A stretch of DNA of 64,000 bases from Sipunculus nudus (GCA_026874595.1 CM049307.1:79462643-79526642), one strand, 5' to 3'; counted from the stretch's first letter, positions 21,723-33,419 are shown. Notes: generated by a model not told the origin, from the sequence alone. Made by a program: numbers and translations.

Positions 21723-22779
21723 TAAATTACTCATGGTCAAAACCCAGATTCGTTCAGTGTCTCACTATATATTTCATAAACGGTAATCCCAAATTCCAAA
21801 ATGTCTTTTTTGATATTTGTTTCAGGAAATCAAGGTCTGTAACATATGTGTTGTACTTAATTTTTAATACAAAAAAACTCATTTGATAACAAAATTTTTT
21901 ATTTTATATTGCATGATGCTGATGCACATGGTGTATGGTTATGTATGGTAGATGCCAATTGTGTCCTATATTAAAGTAAACCTTTTGTTAAAACAACACA
22001 AGTTACTTGTGTTATATATAACACAAGATTGTGTTACGGATAACAAAATATCTTGTGTTAATTTAACACAAAAATATGTAATGTCTAACACAAATTTATT
22101 TTACCTTTAACAATAGTATATTGTGTTAATTTAATACAAGATTGTTTTACTTTTAACACAACTAGATTGTGTCATTATAACACAAGTTTGTGTTACCTTT
22201 AACACAAGTATATTGTGTTAATTTAACACAAGAATATGTTACATTTAACACAAGAGAGTTGTGTTATATTTAACCCAATCTTGTGTCAAACTGGGTTTGA
22301 CACAAGTTCTTGTGTTGTTTTAACACAAGTTGACGCTGTTCATATAAGACACAAGCACTTGTGTTTGAGGAACACGAGTTTGTGTTATTTTTAACACAAG
22401 GCGATTTAGAGTGCACTAGGTCCGGCACAGTGTGGACGCAAGTTAAAATGTAGCCCGCTCCACATTTTTCTGGACCGGTCTAGCCCGCGCCACATATTTC
22501 TAGTGTAAATAGAGCTATTATATCTTGATAGCAAAGTTCGATTAAGAGAAGTATAATTTCACCACCAATGGCTGTGACGCCCCAGTCGGATTGGCGTCCA
22601 GGGTTTTTTTAATAATATTATGAAAAGAAGTGCTGACGTATGCTTGACTCAGACCAACCACACTGAAATTGAACATAAACAATATAATTATATGACAAGA
22701 AAATGTTGATCTGTGGTACAGATCTGGTATGTTCCCCGCCTGTTGTGGGCATACCCCTTCATGCGCAGTGTCTGTTAGC

Positions 22780-22990
22780 ATTATCGCGTCATTTTCGGAC
22801 CTTGACAAATGTTTCAAGGTCATCCATATTCGGAGTTGACATAGCCCTTCATAAGGTGTATCAATACTACAGATTTTAGACAGCGTGTTTCAAATTCTTT
22901 TCGAGTTATTGCGTTAACATCATTTTAGCGTTATCGCCTCTGTGATCTAAAAATAATAGTCAAGGTCAGCTGTCATTCACAATTCGGTCA
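22780..22990. repeat. Single copy of the 8.9-9.6 kb repeat family
   Basis: Shares 'gaccttgacaaatg...aaggtcatccatat' and '...ttgacatagc' with the units at 9027, 9382 and 9476. Confidence 0.6.
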
Positions 22991-23144
22991 ACCTCCATGC
23001 AGCACGGGATTAAGTTCTATTAAGCATGTGAAAAAACCCGGGTGTGACAGATCCATTTACAGGGTGAGTAGATGTGAGCACAAGGTGTTATCGATCCCTT
23101 GGCACTAATTTCTTATGTGGGTATACAACAATGATAGAAGCGGA

Positions 23145-23235
23145 TCCGGGGGGGGGGGGGGGGTTCTCCCTTTTTTTCAGGCCCCGAATTCGTTTTTTTA
23201 TGAACCAAGATCACCCCCCCCCCCAATTGAGCGCT
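23145..23235. repeat. Poly-G ... poly-C fold-back
   Basis: A G-run of about 16 (23148-23163) and a C-run of about 12 (23214-23225) are about 50 bp apart and could pair. The flank 'gcggatccg' resembles the starts of other poly-G elements in the window (26108, 26615, 39536). Confidence 0.5.
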
Positions 23236-23239
23236 GACA

Positions 23240-24955
23240 TCTCTTATGTTATTCATTTCTTTTCGCAGTTTTTATTAATTAATTTTCATTTTTGTCCCCC
23301 GCTCCCTATACCTACACTAAATATTCTTCAGTTTAGGCCTACGCCACTACATCCAGATATTTTCAATACTGCAATTCATACATTACTATCAACCATAATC
23401 TGATAATCTGCATCCCTCTTTATGTGATATTAACGATTTACACACCTGCCAGTTCACAATACTTCTTTTCGTACAACATATATTAATCTCTTATCATTTC
23501 ACGCAAAACATTCCTTACTTCATCCCTACCCACCCCCCCTCCCCCGCCCAGGGGTATTTCAAGGAGGTATTTTTTTCAAATTTACTAAAAATCTGAAGAA
23601 TTTGATATTATTTCGCCAAAAGCCTACAGAGGAACTACGGGCAATCCGTATAAAAATTAAAGAGAAATAAATATCGTTTGTAACAGCCTACCATCTGTTC
23701 AATATATCGTATATGTTGGACTTGTGAACCCCCTGCTAGCCTGGAACAACTGCATCACAATTCACACTTCCAGTGATATGCATATATCCAGTTGATTAAC
23801 AACATAAAAACTGGGTTTAACTGGATTTCAGTGGATTTACCTGGACTCCACCTGGTTAACTTGAATTAAGGCCAAAATAATGTTTGTCGTCAGAATGGTT
23901 TATAAACCTTCGTTTTTTTTCCTTTTTTTTTTCGGGGGGGGGGGGGAGAAATATTGAAATACAAGGTATTCTGTACTGACCTAATTAATTAATTCAGTTT
24001 TACATATACATAATGTGCAACATAAAATCTTCCTTATGTATGATAAAATTAAACTAAATCTTTTAGCAGGAAGTTCCCCATCTTGAATGATCGACTGCAA
24101 ATGAGTCGGAGAAAGGACTCATGGTTTCTGCCACAGCTGTAATAGTTATGCTAACGTTACAAGAAAAGATTAGAGGATTCTAGTGAGCGACCACAGGATT
24201 TTAATAGTTCATGAAAATACGAAATATTAATGTTTCCAGACATTTTCTAACTAAAATTGTTTATATATATGACCTAATACAGTGTATTATTCTCATTACT
24301 TTGCTGAAATGTGACCACCTTCTGTCAAGGAGTGTTATCATTCACTTATTTGGCCCATATTCCCTGATTCATCCGTGCATAAGTCACTCTACATCTGTGA
24401 ATATTCCTCCATGTATTTCCTGAATATGGATCGTGTGCCTGATCCACCACAATCTTATCATTTCTTCATTGGCCCATTCCTAAAATGCCCTGAAGTTTTC
24501 ATGAGATTCCGTTTATGATAACATGAGTTATATGTTTTGAACAAACACACACACGAACGTGGATAAACACATACGCTCCTGGCGGAAGCAAGTATAAGAT
24601 GGTATAGCACTTCAGCAAAACTGTATACTTTTGATATCTTAAGGGCTATTTTGATATATAATTTTTTAATATTTCTCGGTGATACGGAGTGGTCTCTCAT
24701 TGAGTGTATCTGTAACCTTCATTTCGTCTTCCGATTTCATTTATACCAAAATCATGTAGCCCTTTTTGTTCATTTTTTAAAATATCAGTCGTAAGTTAGT
24801 TATCTATTCTGCTTTGTGTGCCTGGGTGTGTGTGGTGTTCACCGGGCATGTCTGCAGGTAATTAAAAAATCAAGAAATGTCAATTTGCAGTAGTACACTC
24901 GTCAGGGATAAGTCTAACCGTGTCTTTTCCTGGTGAAATGAAAGTCAAAGATAAA
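23240..24955. other. No gene; poly-T/poly-G tract near 23915-23947
   Basis: AT-rich; no supported exon or shared repeat. Confidence 0.4.
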
Positions 24956-24959
24956 CAGG

Positions 24960-25210
24960 AGTGTTAAGCGACGCTTATTGAGTAAGATTATGTAAACACA
25001 CACACAACAACATTGAACTGGAAAAGCATAATGATACATGACACAGATAGTCACAAAGAGAGAGAGAGAAATGAACACCAACGAGCAGAATGATTTGAGT
25101 GGTAAACACCAGCTGTGACACTGAAACTTACAAGGCCTGATTTGTTAATTTCAGGTGCCTTGGTACATCTGTATGCATTCAGGGTCAAGGTAAACTCGGC
25201 TGATGACGAC
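24960..25210. repeat. Dispersed repeat shared with 39770-39870
   Basis: Both contain 'ccagctgtgacactgaaac' and a 'tgtatgca(t)tcag' block, spaced similarly. Confidence 0.6.
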
Positions 25211-25652
25211 AACAATGTACTAGAATATCTTCTAAAATATCAGAAGAGAAATTGAACTTTCATCTGACATCTTTGCCTGTTTATAAATCATTACAAATGT
25301 GTAAAAAACAATTTTGATCTTTGACAAATATATATTTTTTCACCCAAAAGTCTTTTTTAATGCACCCAAATAATATTTAATGTGCTAATATTTACTGATA
25401 TATTTGATAAAAATTATTACATATATAAACTTTGGGTTCTTACAGGTAGTACTTACAGAGGTTTGAAAAGTCTAGGTTTATTTTTTTTAATCAATTGAAA
25501 AAGCAACAGGTTATCAAAATATGGATAATGGTTTGGTTGATGATGATCAAGGGATGAAAAAAAATCATATATCAGATAAACTTAATTTTTACATATATAT
25601 ATACATATTATATATGAATATATATATATATATATATTGCTTTTCTTTTCAG

Positions 25653-25829
25653 GTTTACTCCGACAGAGTAAGGAATATTAATCCAGTTCCTGAATCTAAT
25701 ATCTCGGAGATATATTGTTTTAAAGAAATTGCTCACATTCTTCAAGTAAAGATCTCGATTGAAGTGCTTGTTTGCCGGGAACATGAAAATGTTAGGTCTT
25801 ACATGTTACCCCGTGAAAATTGCCAATAA
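25653..25829 (+). CDS. Possible terminal exon, unrecognised
   Basis: A pyrimidine-rich acceptor (tgcttttcttttcag) precedes a 58-codon open frame ending at 25829. The product has no low complexity and no recognised motif. No partner exon was found and it could be chance. Confidence 0.2.
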   Translation, partial: VYSDRVRNINPVPESNISEIYCFKEIAHILQVKISIEVLVCREHENVRSYMLPRENCQ

Positions 25830-26117
25830 CACTTCGGTTAGATCTGGGTAACTTGCTCTAGACAAAGTACGTGAACCAGCGTTGAGTTTTATTTCGCTGA
25901 GCGCCTCGGGAATGATCCCATTATTACGTGTTATTTTGCATGTAATATTATTTCAATTCGACAGTTTATATCCATTATGTCATGTGTAATGTTACCTGTA
26001 ATTTACTTTTCAATTAGAGCTCCGGTACAATTTTCATGAAATTTAACTCTATAGCACCCGTTACGCCTATCAACCCGTGATGCTGGACTCAGACTTGTTT
26101 TGTGATCAGGGGCGTAG

Positions 26118-26177
26118 CCGGGGGGGGGGGGGGGGTGGGGGGGGGTCACAAGGGGCCATGCTCCCCCCCCCCCCCCC
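26118..26177. repeat. Poly-G / poly-C fold-back after GGCGTAGCCGG
   Basis: A 25-base G-rich run (26120-26145, one T) is followed 16 bp later by a C-run of about 16 (26162-26177). It would form a very stable hairpin, or quadruplex/i-motif. The GGCGTAGCC flank is typical of short hAT-like element termini (family recall). Confidence 0.7.
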
Positions 26178-26814
26178 TTTCCCCGGTCGCATCCAGTACT
26201 CGCCGTCTTTTCTGAATTTCACTTATTCTATAAATGAATCAATAAATATATATATTATAAAACAACACTGTAAATTCACAACAGTCTGTTTCACGGGATG
26301 CGACCCGATCATCAGGTGAATGTGGTTAGAATGAAGCTAACGGCATGGTTTGAAAAGCCGAGACTTTACGAGATTACAAGATTATGCTTTGTGCGTATTA
26401 GGCGGGGAGGGGGGATCCTATTGGGGGCACTATAGGATTGGTCGGGGTACACGTGACCAATAACAGGGCAAAGAGGTTTGTTGTTGTTTTAATGTTTATA
26501 TTTAATACAAATATAATTTAAGAGGATGCCCAATTAGCATAGTAAGATGATTAAATGTGCATATATACGTGCATATTTAAATATGTGCAATAAAATGCCT
26601 TTGCTATCAGTGGCGGATCCAGAGGGGGCGCCTCCGGCGACGGCCCCCGTTGAACTGCAATATCTCTCATTTTATCTAATTTCCCAATTTTCATGATAAA
26701 TTTTCATATTTCTTTTTTATTAATTCATAATTAGCAATTATGTTTAATATCTGCAGCTTTTTACTTTCAAATTCATTAGTTGAGGATGAGGATATTTATG
26801 AACAGCTGCAGAAC

Positions 26815-26945
26815 AAATGCAGAGCACCAGGGCCTGGTTGGGGTCGACTGTGAACAATCTCACGGCTCCTCTGCATGGCGAAACCGGTACTCGAACTCGC
26901 GTTCTGTGCTGTTAGGAGGCCTGTGTCCTGTGGAGACCACGGGCC
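26815..26945 (-). other. tRNA-like (SINE-type) remnant
   Basis: The reverse complement contains a B-box-like GAGTTCGAGTACC and, about 45 bp upstream, a weak A-box-like GTGGTCTCCACAGG. No full cloverleaf could be drawn by eye, so this is at best a degraded tRNA-derived repeat. Confidence 0.25.
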
Positions 26946-28489
26946 CTGGTAAAATGCGAAGTTTAACATATGACTTCAACATTTATTTTATTTTATTCCG
27001 AGCATTACAACTAAAATATAATATTTTTCAAATTATAAACGTAAATGCCCCTATGCGCCATTGACTTTTACACGTTGAAAAAATATAAAAAATTTGAAGA
27101 AATATAAAAATTAATATTGTACATCTCTACAGTGTGACCACATGAAGAAAAGACACAGGAGAACATTTTTTCAGGAACAGAAAATCCTTATATTTTTTTT
27201 TCATTGCCTCAAAATATCTTCCTAACATTGCATATTCAAAATATTCCCAAACACCCTCCCCATGTACCTGTAACGAACCTTAACAAAACCATGGTTCATA
27301 ATTGAAAATAAAAAAAATCTATATTTTTATAAATAAGATTATATAACGTATAATAATAATAATAATTATTATATATATATATAAAACACTTAGTTTTTAT
27401 AAATATAAATACCCACACATATTAAAGCGCACCTTCCTCTCCCCCCCAGCCGCCTCCGTTCTCGAATTTCTGGATATGCCATGATAAGTCGATCCTACTT
27501 TAAGTTAAGTTCTTATTTCGTTAGAATGAATTTTTCCGACTATTGTGATTGAGAATAAGATGTAATGCGATTCTGTTGTTCCTTATTACAAACATAAAAA
27601 ATGTGGCTTACCCGTAACACTTCATATATCATACACAGGATTAACGGCTGCGATTGTTTCGTGAGCTCATCGTAACCAACATGAAACATCTGGCACTGCT
27701 GAACTCCTCCAGACTGTAAATATTTTTTATCATCCGTCCTACCCTCGGAAAATTTCCAATGCAACAGTCAATTGTCTATAAAAGACCAGTTATATACCTG
27801 TTTCCAATGTGATAGTGCGATACGTTCATTTTCTGAAGATTATGTAATAAAACACAGTTGTAATTCATCTGATAATACATGCGTGTTATATTTTTTCAAA
27901 ACTATTCCCGTAAGTTCTGTTTAACTTTCGGTTCTGTTTACAGTACTCCGGTTGCTGAGACTGACAAATGAAGATTAACGACCAAAGATGCCTTATTTCT
28001 GTATCCCTTATCTCTCTTGTCTGTGTAACAGACAGTAAAAACACAAAGCCCTGAAGTTAATTGCGGAATTTTGGAACGTTATCTGAACTGGCTGTCTATA
28101 CAGGCATAAACTTACATAACTGTGGCTTGTAAAATATTGACATTCACTCACTTGTCGCATTAACAGCACTAATTACTGCGAGTAGATCATTTGTATACAT
28201 ACAGCTGGAAACTGCTGCTTCAAAGTGCAGTTTAACAACACGTGAAATGTCATTAATAACTCTCACCACAGATTAGCTTGTGGCCCACCACCACATGCAC
28301 TAGATCCGGGGCTGCAGGTCCGGCTGGCAGCTACCAGCTACAAACAAATACGCCAGCCTGCTGTTATTGAAGTGTTGTCTCGTTTCCGAAGCTAAGACCG
28401 AGTTCCCAGATCTAGAGGAGAAACGAACCACCAAACTGGCTATTACCAAGGTTTGCTGAACAATTATTTGTTTGACACTAGTTTTGTTT
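26946..28489. other. No feature recognised
   Basis: No exon with support. The short frame at 27540-27764 on the minus strand looks protein-like but has no recognisable family or firm splice sites. Confidence 0.4.
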
Positions 28490-28915
28490 TCACGGATAAT
28501 GCAAATTAATTCGCATGTAGTTAAATGATACGTAACGGATTGATTACAACGTTTGTGTGAAAGTCGGCATTTGTTAGCCAAAGCTCTATATGGATATTTA
28601 AACACGCTCCCAGATGGAATGTTAATATAACGTTTTTGTCAGTTTTATAGGCACACGATCGCCAGTGGTTCATCGAAACTATATCAAGACAATGACAAAT
28701 CTTCTTTGACGCACAACAGCGTGTATATACAAATTTCGGAAAATCGGTACGTATATTCTAACATATATAAAAATATTGACTTTTGTTACCAAGGTAACTG
28801 CCTTCTTGCAACAGTAGCTACTATCTGTTAGTATCAAATGACCAATCAATTTTATTTCGGAGATAAACCCATCATTTTTAAAAAGTTTGCAAATGGACTC
28901 TTACAATATATTTTT
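28490..28915 (+). promoter_or_regulatory. Upstream region of the receptor gene; also present inverted at 62.25-62.64 kb
   Basis: This block ends about 100 bp before the receptor ATG. It matches the reverse complement of 62250-62640 along most of its length with scattered indels. It contains an exact octamer ATGCAAAT (28499-28506), the POU-factor consensus, which is preserved in the other copy (62629-62636, complement). A TATA-like ATATATAAAAATA lies at about 28763-28775 in a region also alike in both copies. Either this is a duplicated promoter or both are copies of a dispersed repeat. Confidence 0.45.
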
Positions 28916-29017
28916 AGATCTTACCAGACTCTTATCAGACGTATTATTGTGCCAGGAAAGAACTCAGAGGCGTTCAACAACTTTTATGAGAACCAAATGT
29001 AATAATATTACGTCATC

Positions 29018-31245
29018 ATGAGTCTTTTGACTACAATCACGTATCCGGTGGCTACGTTTTTGGCTTTCTGTGTATTATGTATAAATAGCCAAGAAATATG
29101 TGATGTAGAACCACAAATACCACCCGGAGAAATATTCGCTTGCAAAATAAATGACAACGAAAGGAGAGACAATGGACAATTAATGTGTGAATATTATCCA
29201 CAATTTCAAACCCGTGGCTGTTTTTGTGACAAGCATTGCGCCTACTTTGGGGACTGTTGCGATGAGTATATCTCCAATATAACAGCACTGGAGGACATTA
29301 CGTTTTCCTGTAGCTCTGTGGACGGGGTTTACAGTCAGGGTGTTAGCGTCTACGTGGTGGATAGATGCCCATCTTTCTGGAAGGAAGAAGGAGTGAGGGA
29401 AGCTTGTGAAGACACACCGGGTATATGGTACAACTGGCCAGTAACAGGGGAACATGATATTTTGTACAGGAACGTGTACTGTGCGCAATGTAATGAAGAA
29501 AACATGGACAGTATTACTTACTGGCTTTCAAATTTCACGTGCGATTTTATGGATCAGGAACTAACAAACAGTACAAATATCGCAGATATTATCGATCAGC
29601 AAAATCAAACCAGTCCTTGCAATGTGTCATTTGTCCATCCTGACGCCTGGCACAAATATTCCACGTACAAACCATACCGCTTCTGTAAGCCCAATATTGA
29701 CCACTGTCCAGATTCGTGGAAAGATAAGTGTGTACGGAACAAATGTGAAGCTGAGAACGCGACAGTGTTGTACAGATACGACAAAGAAAGAGAGGGCGTA
29801 ACATACAAAAACCCACATTGTGCTCTCTGTAATAACGCTAACGTCACCTGTGTGGATACCTATACTAAGCAACACTTTAAAATTGCTCCGTATTTTGAAA
29901 CTGTCAGAGGAACATCATACCCACTGTGTATTGTGATAGATCTTAACCTTGGTTCCGGTGTTATCACACGAGAGGTAGGATATATGACAGGGACGCGAGT
30001 CAAAGTTGAAACCGAATTAGTGACCTGCCCATCAGGTAAAATATTTGATCCATACTCAGCAGTTTGTAAAGTTGTAAAATGTCCCCTTGAAGCCGAGTAC
30101 CGAGACGGACAGTGCGTGAGTACCTCTACCTCCCAAAATAATAATAACACTTGTTCATATTATGCAAAAGTTAATGCCACAAGCTTTGAGTTTTACAACA
30201 ATGGTTCCATCTTTGATCCGACTTCAGGTCGAATATACGGGAAGGACCTATATGTACTAGACGAGAGTGGTATGTACCTATGTATCGTTGATGCCATAAA
30301 CATCACAGAAATCACACGCAATGTTACAGAGACATATCTCTTTATGAAGTTTACCTACGCCCAGACGGTTGTTAGTAATTTAGGACAGAGTCTGTCAGTG
30401 ATAGCGTTGCTCATTCTCCTCGTGATCTACTGTGTCTATCCGGTTTTGAGGAATTTACCCGGCAAAAACCTCATGTGTCTGTCTGGTTCCTTGTTAATGT
30501 TTCAGCTGATGCAGATGACGTTGATGGGCGTGACCCACCTGCCGTTTTTCTGTATTATATCGGGAATTCTAATACACTTCTGTCTCCTTGCCGTGTTCTG
30601 TTGGATGAGTGTTCTCGCCTATGACATTTGGAGCACCTTTACCTCCAGGATTACAGTTTCAACAATTGTTAAATCAGACTTCCGGTTCCTCAAGTTTTCT
30701 CTGTATGCTTGGGGATGCCCCGCTCTGGTCATCCTTATAGGAGTACTGGTTAATTTCTGCGGTGGCAAAGGAAGTCTTTCTCCCCAGATTACGGTAAACA
30801 CATTTGCTACATCTCAAACAGGTACGCTTTAATGGTGTATGTTGGAGCACCTCTTATCGGTCTGTTATTTGCTGACTGTGTATTTTATGCTCTAACAATC
30901 ATAAGCATACACCGAACCAGCAACGTGACCACAGCGATCAGTGAGAACTGTCCAAATCGTCATAGGATGTGGTTGTACGTAAAGCTGACCTCCATCACGG
31001 GGTTGACATGGGTGTTTGGTCTGATCGGCTTCAGCACGGACCTTCAATTTCTCTGGTGGGTTTACATCCTCTTTAATTCTCTCCAAGGTGTTTTTATCTG
31101 CGTATCATTCGTTTGTACTCGAAAGGTATTTAAGATGATGCGCGAGACTTATCGGAGAAAACCTAGTGTGGACACCAGTAAGAGTACTTCTTTACAGAAT
31201 CAGCGCACCTCAGTTACGTCCGAAACCGCACATCGAACTCACTGA
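29018..31245 (+). CDS. Somatomedin-B-domain secretin/adhesion-like 7TM receptor, intronless, one frameshift
   Basis: A plasma-membrane receptor, probably G-protein coupled; the ligand is unknown. ATG 29018 is followed by a hydrophobic signal peptide (residues about 8-24), then an SMB-type knot around residues 40-85 (GCFCDKHC, then GDCCDEY). Next is a long Cys-rich, N-glycosylated ectodomain with two related 'Y(R/K)N-x2-CA-x-CN' repeats (about 150 and 270), and TM1-TM4 at about 448-582. The first frame stops at 30832. TM5-TM7 and a Ser/Thr-rich tail continue in another frame to 31245. In that frame, just before TM5, the family's second extracellular loop is recognisable (PDYG...CYISN), so one single-base indel near 30780-30790 explains the break. 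No GAIN/GPS cleavage motif is obvious. AATAAA signals follow at 31275 and 31527. The missing introns suggest a retrogene or the single-exon receptor expansions of molluscs. The break means pseudogene, allele or assembly error. Confidence 0.85.
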
Positions 31246-31274
31246 ATACTAAAATTTGTAAATGCATGTATGTT

Positions 31275-31280
31275 AATAAA
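31275..31280 (+). promoter_or_regulatory. Polyadenylation signal AATAAA
   Basis: Exact hexamer 30 bp after the receptor stop; a second AATAAA lies at 31527-31532. Confidence 0.5.
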
Positions 31281-31539
31281 TTCTACATTTGTGTGTGTAT
31301 AACATGTCAGAAACCATACCATCGAGTTATGCAAGTTGTTAATCGTAAGAAGCAACACCTTTTTAAAGTTAATTTCTAAGGGTCTTGCAAAAGGGAACTC
31401 ACCTTTCTCCATGACTATTCTATTAAACGGAGGGCTAAAGGGGATAGGGTGATGACAAGTATTTTCAGAGTGGAAAGTTATTTTATCTGTTGTGACTAAT
31501 ATATTGCGTTTTCCCTTTGTGACTGGAATAAAGTATCAA

Positions 31540-32044
31540 AACTTTATATACCTGAATTCTTTAAAATAATTCTGGCCAACCGGACAGGAAGAACGATTTG
31601 GTTCACAGACACACCTGTGCTCAGGAAAGGGATGGTTATATAGGATAGATTTGGCTTAAACCTGTAGTAAAACTCACGTTTTAAATGATTAATTATCATG
31701 ATCAGCAGCATCTGATGTTTCCATGTAAACAAATTTTCATTGTATATTTGCTAGATCTATTGGTCAAGATCTAAGGTAATGATGATTGTTAAAGCCGGTA
31801 TTGTTGTCCAGTTATAACAGAATGGTCGCACTACCACACGTTCACAAAAAAAATTTCTTCCATGAGATAATAAGATCTAGGAGCGGCGGGAAACTAATTA
31901 GTACTGACGATTGGTGGACTCGCCCACATGATCATGTCTGACCCTTTCCATGTTTTTATTGAGCCAGCCATATGATTTTGTAAAATATATATTTATATGT
32001 TACAGTTGAATTAGGGTGGCTATTGTGCTTTCGTCATTGTATAT
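31540..32044. other. No feature recognised
   Basis: Sequence between the receptor 3' end and the pogo-like element; no exon supported. Confidence 0.4.
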
Positions 32045-33282
32045 ACAGTGAAACCTCGTTTAGTCGAAGTCGAAGGGACTGGAAAATTTACTTCGACACA
32101 ACCGGAGTTCGAGACAACCGATGTTCATTATATTTAACCTTCTTCAGCCTCTATTATCGATAAATAATTCACATGAATAAGGCCTATGTTATGTTCTCAC
32201 AAATGTTTTCGCGAAAGAACAACACAGAGTTTATATACATTTTTTTTTATTAATAATAATAAAAAAAAACACATAAGCACCACCAGAACTAGGGTTAGGC
32301 AAATCAAGAAAGTGAAATAAGAACACATATATGTACGTTTATAAAAGCACACCAACTAATTAATGATTGGCTCGGATCATTTTCGGTTCAACAGATCAGA
32401 TCTGCAGATCGTTCCAGCCACCCATTGCTGCACTTGAACTTGGCGCCCGCTATCTTGACTGCGAGGTCATTAGCCTTGGCATGCAGCATTGGTCCACTGA
32501 CTGGGATGTCCTGTGCACGAGCAGAGTTGAACCACGTCAGCTTCGCACTTCTGTTCAATGGTCTTTACATCAAGTTTACGCTAAGCAGGCCACGACGCCA
32601 TAGCAAACATGACACAAACAATATAAAAGTGAAGCAGTGATACTGTATAACGTACCCTATGGTGAATAAGAGTCAGTCTGTTTTAGAACTCAACTTCCTC
32701 CCTTTATATATAGTCCTGTATGTTTATTCTAGACACATCTAAGGTAAGGATTGGATTGTGTTTGATTTATCAATAACTTCTCATTAATGCTTTGTCGGCG
32801 GGAGAAGAAAGGAATGGCCATGAGTGACTTATTGGCCAAACAAGAATAGAACGGACTAGGTATGTTAGCCTTCGCGCTTGATGAGTAAGATCCTTGCTGG
32901 TATTAATTATGTGACTAGTCATCGCGGCCGTAGGTATGATTGTTGGACCGTGCACAACTGTTGTCAAAACATTTAAGCGGCATGACCTTGATTCGGCAGA
33001 GCCATCGCGCTTGGTGAGTTGGAGCCTGGTCATCACGGCCCAATCATGATTGACGGGCCCTGCATAACTGTTATCCAATCATGACTTCGAGTTAAGCGGT
33101 AGAAATATTAACTGGGGGCCAACAAAACACCTCGACATATCCGGTTTTTCGACACATCCGACTTCGACACAAGCGGAGTTCAATTAGTAAAGTTTTAACT
33201 ATTTTATGCAGGGATCCCACGTTCGACTTCGACACATGCGGGAATTCGACTTAACCGAGACCGACACAACGAGGTTTCACTG
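32045..33282 (-). mobile_element. pogo/Tigger-like DNA transposon, internally deleted
   Basis: The left end CAGTGAAACCTCGTTTAGTC (32045) and the right end, read inward as CAGTGAAACCTCGTTGTGTC (33282), form TIRs. Both are flanked by TA, the Tc1-mariner/pogo target site. Further inward, 'GTCGAA' and 'TTCGACAC' words alternate in both arms, extending the inverted repeat to about 150 bp. The interior holds a transposase remnant on the minus strand (32409-32549). The total of 1238 bp is about half an intact element. Confidence 0.8.
32409..32549 (-). pseudogene. CENP-B-type HTH domain of a pogo/Tigger transposase, fragment
   Basis: On the minus strand about 47 codons read as the HTH_Tnp_Tc5/CENP-B domain: TWFNSARAQDIPVSGPML, then HAKANDLAVKI, then FKCSNGWLER. 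This half of the bipartite DNA-binding region recognises the element ends. An upstream TAA lies in frame, a TGA follows soon after the domain, and no DDE catalytic domain is present. It sits between TIRs, which fixes its identity. Confidence 0.8.
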
Positions 33283-33337
<55 letters not shown>

Positions 33338-33419
33338 GCATTTATAACTCTGGAGAAAAACAACACTAGTCTGTAGGCCATAGAGCACTTTACATCGGAG
33401 GGTAACACTACCTTCTATA

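Larger units (their letters stand above)
19850..22413. mobile_element. Nested TIR element with dense TAACACAA/TTGTGTTA subterminal repeats
   Basis: The left end CACTGTAAATCCCCTTGTGT and the right end read inward as CACTCTAAATCGCCTTGTGT form the TIR. Subterminal arms (about 19868-20007 and 21985-22400) are packed with the 8-mer TTGTGTTA and its complement, about twenty times on the right. Subterminal repeats of this kind usually serve transposase binding. The superfamily is not assignable, and no clear target-site duplication was seen. It interrupts the Harbinger-like element, so it is younger. Confidence 0.6.
19450..22515. mobile_element. PIF/Harbinger-like TIR element, host of a nested element
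   Basis: The ends GCCCCATTTACAC (19450) and the complement GCTCTATTTACAC (ending 22515) form imperfect TIRs. They are flanked on both sides by TATTA (19445-19449 and 22516-22520), which includes the TTA/TAA target favoured by Harbinger elements. The arms are rich in GCGCGCC and GTGTAAAC words. The left arm is 19450-19849 and the right arm 22414-22515; between them sits another element. No transposase is visible, so it was probably non-autonomous. Confidence 0.6.

Noticed and set aside
22542-22823. 93-codon minus-strand frame as an upstream lectin exon
   Set aside because: It has an acceptor-like site, but its sequence lacks the CTLD N-terminal cysteines and overlaps a dispersed repeat.
29052-29875. 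Several minus-strand frames of 75-102 codons
   Set aside because: They lie antisense within the receptor coding sequence and have no independent support.
30770-30840. Programmed -1 frameshift in the receptor
   Set aside because: No canonical slippery heptamer or evident downstream pseudoknot; receptors of this family are not known to use recoding. A simple indel is more likely.
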